A DNA stretch of 64,000 bases. It comes from G963669295 sp963669295. Lineage in GTDB: Bacteria; Bacteroidota; Bacteroidia; Flavobacteriales_D; CALLUQ01. The stretch is from contig OY769938.1 of the NCBI GenBank assembly GCA_963669295.1, forward strand, positions 2,294,001 to 2,358,000, in the 5' to 3' direction. Shown in pieces: positions 45,930 to 55,250 of this stretch. The position numbers and the translations under genes are program-made. Within the stretch, counting starts at the first letter, position 1; every line of letters begins with the position of its first letter. The notes beneath the pieces were generated by a model, which saw only the letters and a list, made by a program, of their open reading frames with translations, made no database searches and was not told the DNA's origin.

Positions 45930-47111
45930 ATGAAACGGACACAAATGCATATTGCAATAGTTGCCTTGATTATTTTTTGCGCTTCATTAAGTCAACCGTT
46001 GTACAGTCAGATTAAGCTTGGGGGAAAACTTAAAGAGAAAGCAAAAGCAGTAAAGGCAAAAGCAGGGGTAAAAAACCCAACAAGTGCTCAAGGCTCACAA
46101 GTAAACCCTAACGCTCTAAACCGAAATAAAGGCTTTAAGGTAGAAGAATTAACCTTGTTGTCTGCTCCTGAAGTTCCACGAGCTGAGTGGTATGTAGTAG
46201 GAGGGGGAGGCCTTTCAGGGAAGAGTTCCACCATATGGAAATCAACTAATGGGAAGTCCTGGGAAATCGCTTATGACGATCAAGGGTACGAAGAGTTTTA
46301 TGACGTTACAGAACACAAAGGGGTAATTTTTGCTGCAGGCGGACATAGAGGTATTGCCTCTTCCAATGGAAAAGATTGGACTACTGTTGATTTAGGTAAG
46401 TTGCGTCAAACGACAAGTGGCCCGGTAGGGTTTGAAATCAAGGGAGTTGCTAGTGGCGATGGCTTTTTCTTGATTTGTGGAACAAAAAGTGGCATTGCAT
46501 ATTCGCCCGATCCAGCTGACCCAGGGAAATGGCAATACCTGGAGTTTAGCGGAATGGTGGATGGCAATAAAGGAATGACGCATTTTTATGGCGCTAATTT
46601 CATTGATGGAAGCTTTTATGTGATGGGGAACTTTGGAGGTATACTGGAGCTAAAAAGAAATGGTGGAAAACTGGAAGTAGTGAATAAGCATCAAACAAGT
46701 ACAGAAGGCACAAAAACATTAAGTACTGTTGCACGTCATGGAGATATTATGGTAGCATCAGGCCATATTGGGTTTTCCTTGCTTGTAATTAGTAAGGATG
46801 GTGGGAAAACCTGGAATCAAGTGCACGACAATAAGTTTACAGCAAAATCTATTGTTTGGAGCGAAGCATTACAAAAGTTTGTTGCGGCAGGAAACTATGG
46901 TCAGGTACGGCAGTCGGCCGATGGCGAAAATTGGGAACTGGTTGCTGATGGAAGTATGACTCCTTTTATTGGATTGGCGACTAACTCGAAAGAAGGAGCT
47001 TTTGTAGCGGTAGGTTCTAATGGTAGTAGGTATTCGCCAGATGGAAGCAACTGGGATTTAGAAATTTTTAATTACTCTAAAACCGTACTTGGAGCTATTT
47101 ATATCCCTTAA
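45930..47111 (+). CDS. Secreted sialidase/BNR-like beta-propeller protein
   Basis: The start at 45930 gives a signal peptide (MHIAIVALIIFCASLSQPLYSQ); the longer frame from 45825 is not signal-like. A basic linker rich in Lys and Ala (KLKEKAKAVKAKAGVKNP) follows. The rest is an all-beta domain with BNR/Asp-box motifs (STNGKSWEI, SSNGKDWTT, SKDGGKTWNQ, SADGENWEL, SPDGSNWDL), about six propeller blades. It lacks the catalytic residues of true sialidases as far as visible. Extracellular or periplasmic; ligand unknown. Confidence 0.78.
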   Translation: MKRTQMHIAIVALIIFCASLSQPLYSQIKLGGKLKEKAKAVKAKAGVKNPTSAQGSQVNPNALNRNKGFKVEELTLLSAPEVPRAEWYVVGGGGLSGKSSTIWKSTNGKSWEIAYDDQGYEEFYDVTEHKGVIFAAGGHRGIASSNGKDWTTVDLGKLRQTTSGPVGFEIKGVASGDGFFLICGTKSGIAYSPDPADPGKWQYLEFSGMVDGNKGMTHFYGANFIDGSFYVMGNFGGILELKRNGGKLEVVNKHQTSTEGTKTLSTVARHGDIMVASGHIGFSLLVISKDGGKTWNQVHDNKFTAKSIVWSEALQKFVAAGNYGQVRQSADGENWELVADGSMTPFIGLATNSKEGAFVAVGSNGSRYSPDGSNWDLEIFNYSKTVLGAIYIP

Positions 47112-47217
47112 TCAATAGGTGTTCGCGTACCTGGAAGGTGGGAGAGCAATTGTGTTCTTCCTGCCTTTCTGGTATTTGGCACAAAACATATCACCTCAAG
47201 AAGTTGAGGGATAATAT

Positions 47218-47256
47218 TGCCCACCCTGTCAAATCAGAGGTGGGTTTGCTTTTTCA
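47218..47256 (+). terminator. Probable terminator
   Basis: The stem cccacc / ggtggg followed by tttgcttttt closes the beta-propeller gene. A smaller hairpin cctcaa/ttgagg precedes it. Confidence 0.6.
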
Positions 47257-47379
47257 TCGTGTTGATAAACAGCACATTAAGATTCCTCCCCCCTGTTTTT
47301 CAGAATAAAAAGCTGCTTGTAACTGTCCTTTGATATGATGTGAAAATGCCGTATTTTCACCCTTTAACAGTTCGTTGTT

Positions 47380-49122
47380 ATGATTACACATGCTGCAGAA
47401 AATACGGCTTCCACTTTTACTCCCATCAATACAGGGATACAGCCAAAACTAGAAATAGGAGCACCTAACGATCGTTATGAGAAAGAAGCTGATGCGGTAG
47501 CTGACCGTGTGGTAATGTCCCCATCTGCTTCACCTGTTCAGCTAATGAGCGATGAGGAGGAAGGCATACAAATGAAACCGCAGCAACAGTTGGTACAGTT
47601 GATGCAAGATGACGAAGAAAAGTTGCAGATGAAATGTGAGGACTGTGAAAAGGAAAAGTTACAGCCAAAATTGATTCAACCTTTTGGAACTGGAAATGGT
47701 GTGGCGTCTAATAATGTGGAGCAAGGGCTTTCTTCATCAAAAGGAGGTGGAACAGCATTGCCTGAGCACCTAAGCCATGAAATGGGCACAAAAATAGGAG
47801 CAGACTTTAGTGGGGTGCGGATTCATACCGGCAGTAATGCTGTGCAAATGAATCGTGAAATTGGGGCAAAGGCATTTACACATGGCAATGATGTTTATTT
47901 TAACCGGGGTCAATACAACCCTCATTCAAGCAATGGAAAACGATTACTTGCGCATGAGTTAACGCATACTGTGCAACAAGGAGCAGCACCGGCAGTACAA
48001 TCGAAGGAACAGCACGCACATACTACATCACCCATACAGCAATTACAGACCATGCGCATTCAACGCGACTGTGATGCTGATGAGGCGATAAGATGGTACA
48101 GCGAGTCGGCAACAGGTAGAGAAGTGCAGTGGACAAGAGGATTGGTAGATACTCTATTAAGAGTCGTTGGTACAGACCATCAAGCCCTTTACGACAGTGC
48201 AGTAGCTGAAGGCGAAATTGGTCCCGCATTTGTTGCTCTAGTATGTCAGGCTCAACAAACACTCGGTTTAACAGGCGATGACGTGGATGGGAAAATTGGG
48301 CCAACTACCATTTCCACTTGGGAAAATTGGCGAACAGGAGGAGAGCATGGCATCAATTACAACCGCTTATTTGAAGATGGGAGATTAACAATGGGTATTG
48401 CGGTAGGTCATGAATTTCATAGTACAGAGTTTGTGGCAATTGAGCAACTGCTTGTTACAGAAGGTTTCACTCTTGCCAGCACTACCACTACCATGAAAAC
48501 ATATACGGCTACCAGGTCATTTGCAGTGCAAGGAGACAATACTGCACCACCACGAAATATCGATATTGTGATTGACCTGATTTCTGAGCAAAGCGCAACA
48601 CCAGCGGATACCTATGGCGAATTTTTAACGGATCGCGAGATTGCTATTTACTCTGGACACGCCAGGTACGGTACGGGCCCTGACTTTGATCCTAAAAATA
48701 GCGTTGCAGAAAACTTTGTTATTGGGGTAAATTCGGCACTTCATGATGCCGGGAGCCTTACCAGTGGCTACGATGCGCACATGAATGAGATCCTTGAGAA
48801 CCAAGCCAACGACCTTGAGGCATTAAGTACAGCTGGTGAATTTGACCCAGATACCTACCGCGTATGGTTCTTCAACGCTTGTTCTACCATCAATTACCTC
48901 GACGAAATTAGAGGTGGACTGGTGCATGATGGTAGTGGCAACAACCTTTCGGATGATAATTTGCGTGTAATGGGAACCAATAGAGCTATTGTTTCTGATG
49001 CAATACCTATTATACAAGGCATTCTTAACATGCAAACCATGCAAGAAATAGTAGATGCAATGGACGCTTATGAAAATGTTAACGCTGGTACATCGAATCG
49101 TGATTACTATTTCGCAGATTAA
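47380..49122 (+). CDS. DUF4157 protein with caspase/CHAT-like C-terminal domain
   Basis: 580 residues with no signal peptide. Residues ~130-210 form the DUF4157 (eCIS-core) domain: LPEHLSHEMGTKIGADFSGVRIHTG, then LLAHELTHTVQQG with HELTH at 192-196. A peptidoglycan-binding-like stretch (GDDVDGKIGPTTISTW, ~305-320) follows. The C-terminal ~200 residues carry IAIYSGHARYGTG (His427) and VWFFNACST (Cys501), spaced as a His/Cys dyad of clan CD (caspase/CHAT) peptidases. The N-terminus has short SPVQLM-type repeats. DUF4157 proteins are cargo or toxins linked to extracellular contractile injection systems. No contractile-tail genes lie in this window. Confidence 0.78.
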   Translation: MITHAAENTASTFTPINTGIQPKLEIGAPNDRYEKEADAVADRVVMSPSASPVQLMSDEEEGIQMKPQQQLVQLMQDDEEKLQMKCEDCEKEKLQPKLIQPFGTGNGVASNNVEQGLSSSKGGGTALPEHLSHEMGTKIGADFSGVRIHTGSNAVQMNREIGAKAFTHGNDVYFNRGQYNPHSSNGKRLLAHELTHTVQQGAAPAVQSKEQHAHTTSPIQQLQTMRIQRDCDADEAIRWYSESATGREVQWTRGLVDTLLRVVGTDHQALYDSAVAEGEIGPAFVALVCQAQQTLGLTGDDVDGKIGPTTISTWENWRTGGEHGINYNRLFEDGRLTMGIAVGHEFHSTEFVAIEQLLVTEGFTLASTTTTMKTYTATRSFAVQGDNTAPPRNIDIVIDLISEQSATPADTYGEFLTDREIAIYSGHARYGTGPDFDPKNSVAENFVIGVNSALHDAGSLTSGYDAHMNEILENQANDLEALSTAGEFDPDTYRVWFFNACSTINYLDEIRGGLVHDGSGNNLSDDNLRVMGTNRAIVSDAIPIIQGILNMQTMQEIVDAMDAYENVNAGTSNRDYYFAD

Positions 49123-49302
49123 GTTGAGCTTAGCGAAGCACACTTAAATATATACTAACAATAATTTGCCTCTTTATTCCTCACCCCTACAGAGCAGTTA
49201 CATCTTGTAATACGTTTGTTAATAACACTTTGAAATGACGAAAGTTGCATTTAAAGTGCTTTGGGTCATATCACTACCGGTTTTTTGCTTAGATTTATCA
49301 TT

Positions 49303-49605
49303 GTGAAAGACATATCTCCCCCCCTAAGAGCAAACGCCTTCTGCTTGTTATTATTGATGATGGGGACTATGTTGAGCGCCTTTTATACCACCGTTACCGA
49401 AGATATTGTTGTTGAACTATGTCAGACTTCGGAGGAAGATTGCGAACCTGAGGAAGAAAGGGATGAAATAGAAGAGTTCATTTTCATCAACGAAACAACA
49501 TTAGCAACTGCATCACCCAATAGCTTGTTTCATCGCGACAATAACAAGCTACTATTTCCTACTTGCATGGAAGTTTACACCCCCCCTCCTGAATTGAGCA
49601 TGTAA
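49303..49605 (+). CDS. Small membrane-anchored acidic protein
   Basis: The GTG at 49303 (or the TTG at 49261) starts a short protein with one hydrophobic segment (ANAFCLLLLMMGTMLSAFYT), then a negatively charged tail (CQTSEEDCEPEEERDEIEEF) and a Pro-rich C-terminus (YTPPPEL). Such short proteins sit directly upstream of transporter genes in many Bacteroidota. The SulP gene follows 93 nt downstream. No family recognised. Confidence 0.5.
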   Translation: MKDISPPLRANAFCLLLLMMGTMLSAFYTTVTEDIVVELCQTSEEDCEPEEERDEIEEFIFINETTLATASPNSLFHRDNNKLLFPTCMEVYTPPPELSM

Positions 49606-49698
49606 TACTTATTGGGTAATTCCGAGAAACCTTCAAGATCAACTAACTATGCAAATGTTCTGTTATAGCGCCAGAATAGCATTTGTAAAACAGAACGC

Positions 49699-51582
49699 AT
49701 GAAGAAATTGTTCAATTTCAAACATTTTAGAGGTGATCTTTTTGGAGGGATTACTGCAGGGATAGTAGCGTTGCCATTAGCACTTGCTTTTGGTGAACAA
49801 TCGGGACTTGGTGCGGCAGCCGGACTTTATGGAGCAGCATTTATTGCATTTTTTGCAGCACTGTTTGGGGGAACCCCAACTCAAATAAGTGGGCCAACAG
49901 CACCAATGACTGCTCTTAGTATGGTAGTGATTGCTGGACTGTTACAAGTGTCGGAAGGAAGGATGGAGCAAGCATTGCCCATGATTTTAATGGTCTTCTT
50001 TTTAGCCGGTATTTTTCAAATTCTTCTTGGAGTCATAAAGTTAGGCACTTATATCAAGTATATCCCATATACTGTAGTTTCTGGCTTTATGACTGGAATT
50101 GGAGTCATTATTCTCATTACGCAACTGTTGCCAGCTGTGGGTTATTACTCTGGCCAGGATGAGGAGGTTATAGAACATTTTAAACCTCATGCAGAGGAGT
50201 TGATTCTCGATCGCATTTTAATGGAGGAAGCCGAGGGTGGGATGTTGGTATTGGAAGATTTTAAAGAAACGATTAATCGGGCAGAAAAGATTACAGAAGA
50301 TGATATCATGTTGGAAGCGACACTATTGGCTGCTAATGATGCGAAAGGTGTTAATGGTTCGCTGAAGTATTATTTAAAGGCTCTTCAAAACATCAATTGG
50401 CTAGAGTTAATTTTGGCCCTATCTACGATAGTTATCATTTATGGGTTTAAGCGAATAACGAAAGCAGTCCCCAGTACGCTAGTGGCCTTGTTAGTGGTAT
50501 CTGGAGCGGCTTATTATATGGAGCTTGATTACGCTCAAATTCAAGAGATACCGGCTGGTTATCCGGTTTTTCATTACGAAGTATTTACAAATGTTGACCT
50601 TGGAGAAGTTGCACCATACTTGTTTACTGCACTGTTGTTAGCGATGCTAGGTGCGATCGATTCTTTGCTTACATCCATTGTAGCGGATAACCTTACCAAG
50701 ACCCAACATCGCTCTAATCGTGAATTAATTGGCCAGGGTTTTGGTAATAGTATTGCAGCTTTGTTCAATGGTTTGCCTGGTGCAGGGGCTACCATTCGTA
50801 CTGTAGTAAACATTCAAGCCGGAGGTAAAACTAAGCTTTCAGGAATGATTGCGGGCTTGTTGCTGTTCGCCATCTTGTTACTGTTGGGGCCTGTTGCGTC
50901 AAAAATACCTGCGGCAGTATTGGCTGGAATCTTAATTACCGTTGGTATTGGAGTAATGGATTACAAAGGGCTCAGGGCATTGCCTCGAATGGAGCTTTCA
51001 GAGAAAGTAATTCTTCTTACCGTATTGGGAGTCACTGTGTTTTACGACCTTGTGTTTGCCGTTGGGCTGGGGTTGGTATTTGCAGCCATTGTTTTTCTAA
51101 AACGCATGAGCGACATTTCTTCCAGCCGTACCGTTATTCAAGATTTAAGCATTCATGATGATGAACCATTGTGGGAGGATGAAATTTCAATTGTACAAGA
51201 GGTTCGGGAAAAAGTAATTTTCAAACATCTCGATGGCCCAATGTTTTTTGGTACAGTAAGTAATTTTAGAGATACTGTGGCAGGGCTACCTGATATACAT
51301 ATGTTGGTTATTCGTTTGGAGAATGTACCCTTCATCGATCAATCTGGGGTTTATGCATTGGAATCGGCCATTGAAGACCTACATGGTCAAGAAGTAGTAG
51401 TGGCCTTATGTGGTGCAAATACCCAGGTTGGAGATATGTTGCGTAAGATGAAGCTTGTTCCGCAGATGGTATCAGAAAGGCATGTGTTTAATACCTTTGA
51501 AGATTGTCGCTTGTGGTTGCGAGAAGTATTAAGGCAAGAAGAAGGGATTGATTCAGAGTTGAAATTGCTATTGGCAGAGTAA
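49699..51582 (+). CDS. SulP family anion transporter with STAS domain
   Basis: The 627-residue protein has a SulP core of about ten to twelve membrane segments (GGITAGIVALPLALAFG near residue 15; GPTAPMTALSMVV; GFMTGIGVIILITQ) and a cytosolic STAS domain from ~500 onward (VREKVIFKHLDGPMFFGTVSNF, FIDQSGVYALESAIEDL). A ~70-residue charged insertion (residues 150-225, DEEVIEHFKPHAEELIL) separates two membrane segments, as in related Bacteroidota members. It exchanges or takes up sulfate, bicarbonate or similar anions. Sulfate uptake would fit the phosphorothioation locus in this genome, but carbonate transport is equally possible. Confidence 0.9.
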   Translation: MKKLFNFKHFRGDLFGGITAGIVALPLALAFGEQSGLGAAAGLYGAAFIAFFAALFGGTPTQISGPTAPMTALSMVVIAGLLQVSEGRMEQALPMILMVFFLAGIFQILLGVIKLGTYIKYIPYTVVSGFMTGIGVIILITQLLPAVGYYSGQDEEVIEHFKPHAEELILDRILMEEAEGGMLVLEDFKETINRAEKITEDDIMLEATLLAANDAKGVNGSLKYYLKALQNINWLELILALSTIVIIYGFKRITKAVPSTLVALLVVSGAAYYMELDYAQIQEIPAGYPVFHYEVFTNVDLGEVAPYLFTALLLAMLGAIDSLLTSIVADNLTKTQHRSNRELIGQGFGNSIAALFNGLPGAGATIRTVVNIQAGGKTKLSGMIAGLLLFAILLLLGPVASKIPAAVLAGILITVGIGVMDYKGLRALPRMELSEKVILLTVLGVTVFYDLVFAVGLGLVFAAIVFLKRMSDISSSRTVIQDLSIHDDEPLWEDEISIVQEVREKVIFKHLDGPMFFGTVSNFRDTVAGLPDIHMLVIRLENVPFIDQSGVYALESAIEDLHGQEVVVALCGANTQVGDMLRKMKLVPQMVSERHVFNTFEDCRLWLREVLRQEEGIDSELKLLLAE

Positions 51583-51691
51583 GCAAATAGTTTTGTAATA
51601 GCTAGTTTTAGTTGGCAACTATTATGTGATGGTTTATATGTACTTTCAAAATTCTCATCATTAAAACTGTATCTTAGGAAACAGCAACATG

Positions 51692-52489
51692 ATGAAATCT
51701 CTTTATACCTTATTGGCACTTTGTGTGATGGTTTTAGCCGGAAAAGCACAATCACCTTATGAATTGCGTTGGAATGTTGATGTACCTATGCTAGTGTTAG
51801 GAGGGGGTGGTATGATTGGAGGGGTGCTACTCAAAGATCAGGTGGAACCATTTGCCCTGGAGGAATTAGCGGAGTTAAACGCAAACAACATCAGTGGCTT
51901 CGATCGATCGGCCACCAAAAACTATTCGACAGCGGCAAGTAATACCAGCGACATTTTCTTGTTTGGCTCTGCCGGAATTCCCGTGCTTACTATGATGGAT
52001 GTACATGCAAGAAACGATGCACCAGTAATTGGCATTATGTTAATTGAAACAGCATTAATTGTCAACGGCATTACTGACATCACGAAAGCTGGGATAAAAC
52101 GCTCGCGACCACTGGCTTATAATGTCAATGCTCCACTCGAAAAAAAGTTGGAAACAAATGCCAGGCTTTCTTTCTTTTCGGGGCATACTTCTAACACAGC
52201 AGCCTATAGTTTTTTTACAGCCAGGGTGTTTTGCGACTACCACCCTAACTCAAAACTAAAACCTTACGTATGGACTGGGGCAGTTGCTATTCCTGCAGTA
52301 ACGGGATACTTGCGCTATAAAGCCGGGAAGCACTTTCCCTCAGATGTGATGGCAGGATATACTGCTGGAGCATTGGTGGGATATTTTGTGCCTCAATTAC
52401 ATAAAGTTGGAGAAGAGAATAATGTTACAATATTGCCGGTTCCTCAACAAGAAGGAATGGGATTTCATTTAAGCATTTCACTTCGTTAA
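51692..52489 (+). CDS. PAP2 family phosphatase
   Basis: About 265 residues (the ATG at 51689 is equally possible). A signal peptide is followed by a PAP2 acid-phosphatase domain. Motif 1 is KAGIKRSRPLAY, motif 2 FSGHTSNTAAYSF and motif 3 YKAGKHFPSDVMAGY, with the active Arg, His and Asp conserved. It removes phosphate from lipid or other substrates on the outer face of the membrane. TATCTTAG upstream (51670-51677) resembles the -7 box. It lies directly upstream of the kinase gene, on the same strand. Confidence 0.88.
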   Translation: MKSLYTLLALCVMVLAGKAQSPYELRWNVDVPMLVLGGGGMIGGVLLKDQVEPFALEELAELNANNISGFDRSATKNYSTAASNTSDIFLFGSAGIPVLTMMDVHARNDAPVIGIMLIETALIVNGITDITKAGIKRSRPLAYNVNAPLEKKLETNARLSFFSGHTSNTAAYSFFTARVFCDYHPNSKLKPYVWTGAVAIPAVTGYLRYKAGKHFPSDVMAGYTAGALVGYFVPQLHKVGEENNVTILPVPQQEGMGFHLSISLR

Positions 52490-52531
52490 ATACGGTTTTC
52501 TTTTTAAGTATTATGCCATATCTTAGGAAGC

Positions 52532-54427
52532 ATGTGGCAGCGAATAGTTTTAATAGCCCTTGTGTTTTTTCATGTAGGACTTCATGCACAAAGCAATGCC
52601 GATAGTTTGCGTGTGCTTGATTATTTGAAGAGAGCAGATGGTTTTTGGAATAAAAACCTTGATTCGCTAAGCTATTATATTCAACAGGCGATTGCTCTAG
52701 CCGACCAACTAAAAGATCAAAGTTTACAACAAAAAACGTATAATGTGCGCGGCCTTATGGAAGAGGAAAATGGGCAGTTGGAAGCAGCTATTGATTGGTA
52801 TGAAAGAGGAGTATCAATTAACCAGGTAGATACTACAAAACCCGGGTTGGGAGTATTGTACTTTAACCTAAGCTCTGCTTATCGAAAAATGGGTGACTAC
52901 AACAGGGCCTTGTTGGCTCTTGAAAAAGCTAATGTGATTTTTCAAGGGTTGGAGGATTACAATCGGTTGGCGAAGATCAAAAATTCATTGGCCATTATTT
53001 ATAAAGCACAGAAAGACTATGGTACTGCACTTAAGTACTACAATGAAGCTTTGGATGCACATGAAGTTAATGACGACCCCGAAGGCCAGGTCAACGTGTC
53101 TATTAATATTGCATTAATACATTTAGCTAGATCGCAGCCCGATGATGCAAAAGAATACGTGGAAGGAGCTTTGAAACTGGCGGATTCTGTTCACTATGTA
53201 AGAGGGATTGGTTATGCTTATTCTGTACTTTACGACATCTATTTAAACACCTTTGAACTGGCTGAAGCTGAAGTTGCCTTAGATTCAGCATTTCAAATTT
53301 TTGAACGACTAAATATTCCCTATCGAATAGCTGGATTAAAGTTGAAGCAAGGTACGCTTAGTATGAGTCGAAAGCAATTTGAAAATGCGATTGAGGCATG
53401 CAGTGAAACCCTTGTTTTAGCGGAAGAAAACGGGTTCCTTGAAATTGAGAAGTCGGCTTGTGATTGTTTGCAACGTGCTCATTTTAAAAAAGGAAATTAC
53501 CAACAAGCCTACAAATTCCAAACACGTCTATACGCAGTTAGGGATAGTTTGTACAACACCAAAATTAAAGTGTCACTAGCTAACTTACAATCAAAATATG
53601 AGGCGGAAAAAAGTAAGCGATTATTGGTGCAGTCAGAGCTTGAGTTGGAAAAAACCATTTCTGAGAAGGAAACAATTGTTGCTAATGCGGAGCGGCAACG
53701 GAAGTACATTTGGATAGCGGTGTTGGGCTGCAGCATTGCTGCAATAGTAGCATTGGCGCTTTGGTTTATGTACGCTCAAAAGAGAAAAACCAATAAACAC
53801 ATTGCAGCGCAGCATGAGGTTATAGAGCAGGCACTTAAAGATAAAGAGATGCTGCTGGGAGAGATCCATCATCGCGTAAAGAATAATTTGCAATTAGTAA
53901 AAAGTATTCTTGATTTACATGCCCGCTCTGTTAACGATGAACCATCCCGTATGGCACTGCTCGAAAGTTTAAATCGGGTGAATGCCATTGCAGTAGTGCA
54001 CCATAAACTCTATAGCTCTGAGTCGGTTAGCGAGTTACAGTCAGAGCACTACCTGGTAGAATTGGTACAGGCAGTTAAGAACCTATATACCGTTCAAAAC
54101 ACTAGTGTGAATGTAGCAGTTGAATCTGACAATTTTGCGCTGAACATTGAAAAGGCAGTCCCATTAGGACTCATCATTACAGAGCTCATTACCAATAGCT
54201 ATAAACATGCATTCCCAATTTCAGGGGGACATATATCTGTAGCTTTAACTCACCAAAAAGGCAAAGCTGTAATTACTGTTGCTGATGATGGAGTAGGGCA
54301 AGCTGCTACTCATGAACCTTCATTTGGCACATTGATGATCAAGAGCATGGTGCGGCAGCTAAAAGGAGAGCTACAGGTAATAGTAGAGCAAGGCACCAAA
54401 ACAATCATTAATTTTGATTTACAATGA
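52532..54427 (+). CDS. TPR sensor histidine kinase (HisKA_2 type)
   Basis: 631 residues: a signal peptide (MWQRIVLIALVFFHVGLHAQ), about six TPRs (residues ~25-340), a transmembrane segment (~388-410) and a cytosolic kinase. The phospho-acceptor helix has EIHHRVKNNLQLVKSILDLHAR (His446/447), followed by a HATPase_c domain (VPLGLIITELITNSYKHAFP; ADDGVGQA). This is the HWE/HisKA_2-type kinase found with LytTR partners. It overlaps the response regulator by 4 nt (ATGA), so the two form a two-component pair. TATCTTAG lies just 6 nt upstream of the ATG. Confidence 0.9.
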   Translation: MWQRIVLIALVFFHVGLHAQSNADSLRVLDYLKRADGFWNKNLDSLSYYIQQAIALADQLKDQSLQQKTYNVRGLMEEENGQLEAAIDWYERGVSINQVDTTKPGLGVLYFNLSSAYRKMGDYNRALLALEKANVIFQGLEDYNRLAKIKNSLAIIYKAQKDYGTALKYYNEALDAHEVNDDPEGQVNVSINIALIHLARSQPDDAKEYVEGALKLADSVHYVRGIGYAYSVLYDIYLNTFELAEAEVALDSAFQIFERLNIPYRIAGLKLKQGTLSMSRKQFENAIEACSETLVLAEENGFLEIEKSACDCLQRAHFKKGNYQQAYKFQTRLYAVRDSLYNTKIKVSLANLQSKYEAEKSKRLLVQSELELEKTISEKETIVANAERQRKYIWIAVLGCSIAAIVALALWFMYAQKRKTNKHIAAQHEVIEQALKDKEMLLGEIHHRVKNNLQLVKSILDLHARSVNDEPSRMALLESLNRVNAIAVVHHKLYSSESVSELQSEHYLVELVQAVKNLYTVQNTSVNVAVESDNFALNIEKAVPLGLIITELITNSYKHAFPISGGHISVALTHQKGKAVITVADDGVGQAATHEPSFGTLMIKSMVRQLKGELQVIVEQGTKTIINFDLQ

Positions 54428-55137
54428 GCCAGCCTTACCACATATTGATCGTAGAGGATGAATTGTTGATTGCAGAGCATCTAGCGGCTTGCCTGGAGGA
54501 TGATGGCTATGTGGTAGGTGGCATTGCTACTTCTTTTGAAGAAGCCATCGAATTAATTGTTGTACAAACACCAGACCTGGTGTTGCTTGATATTAACTTA
54601 GAAGGCGATTTAGATGGTATTGACCTGGCAAATGAATTGCGGCACAAATTTCAAATTCCCCACCTTTTTGTTACCTCTAATACCGATGATAGAACCATTG
54701 CCAGGGCTAAACTTACCAATCCTAAAGGCTACCTTGTAAAACCATTTCAGCCACAAGATCTTCGCCCAGGGATTGAAATTGCTTTGTACAACTCCAGGCA
54801 ACGACCTATAGTTGAATCGAAGGAATCAGATTCCTTTTTTATCAAAGAGAAACACGAAATGAAAAGGGTTTTTTACCATGACATTGAGTATGCTGAGGCA
54901 GCAGATAATTATACCATATTACACACTTCTGAAAAAAAATACATGTTGAGTCAAACCCTAAAAGCGGTGGAGCAAAAGTTAATCCCTCATGGTTTTTTAC
55001 GCGTGCATCGCTCTTATGTTGCCAACATTCATAAAATTAACTGTGTGCGCCCCACCGAAGTATTAGTCAACCATACACCAGTTCCTACCAGCAATAATGC
55101 ACGACAGGAATTATTGAAATACATCAATACGTTTTAG
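54424..55137 (+). CDS. LytTR response regulator
   Basis: The 237-residue protein has a receiver domain (LIVEDELLIAEHLAACLEDDG; phospho-Asp in DLVLLDINLEGD; Lys in YLVKPFQPQDL) and a LytTR DNA-binding domain (RVFYHDIEYAEAADNYTILHT; LIPHGFLRVHRSYVANIHKI). It is transcribed with the kinase and overlaps it by 4 nt. LytTR regulators bind tandem direct repeats; no target site was identified here. Confidence 0.93.
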   Translation: MSQPYHILIVEDELLIAEHLAACLEDDGYVVGGIATSFEEAIELIVVQTPDLVLLDINLEGDLDGIDLANELRHKFQIPHLFVTSNTDDRTIARAKLTNPKGYLVKPFQPQDLRPGIEIALYNSRQRPIVESKESDSFFIKEKHEMKRVFYHDIEYAEAADNYTILHTSEKKYMLSQTLKAVEQKLIPHGFLRVHRSYVANIHKINCVRPTEVLVNHTPVPTSNNARQELLKYINTF

Positions 55138-55250
55138 TTCACTCAAAAAAACAACTCTTTCCCTCAAAAAATGCCCCTGTTCACCCCTATTATTTCGTGA
55201 CTTCAACCAGATCTGTGAGTTTTGTGTTTCAACCATTAAAAATAGAAGTC

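Noticed and set aside
49235..49306. 23-codon open frame before the small membrane protein
   Set aside because: Too short and without a ribosome site or homology to support it.
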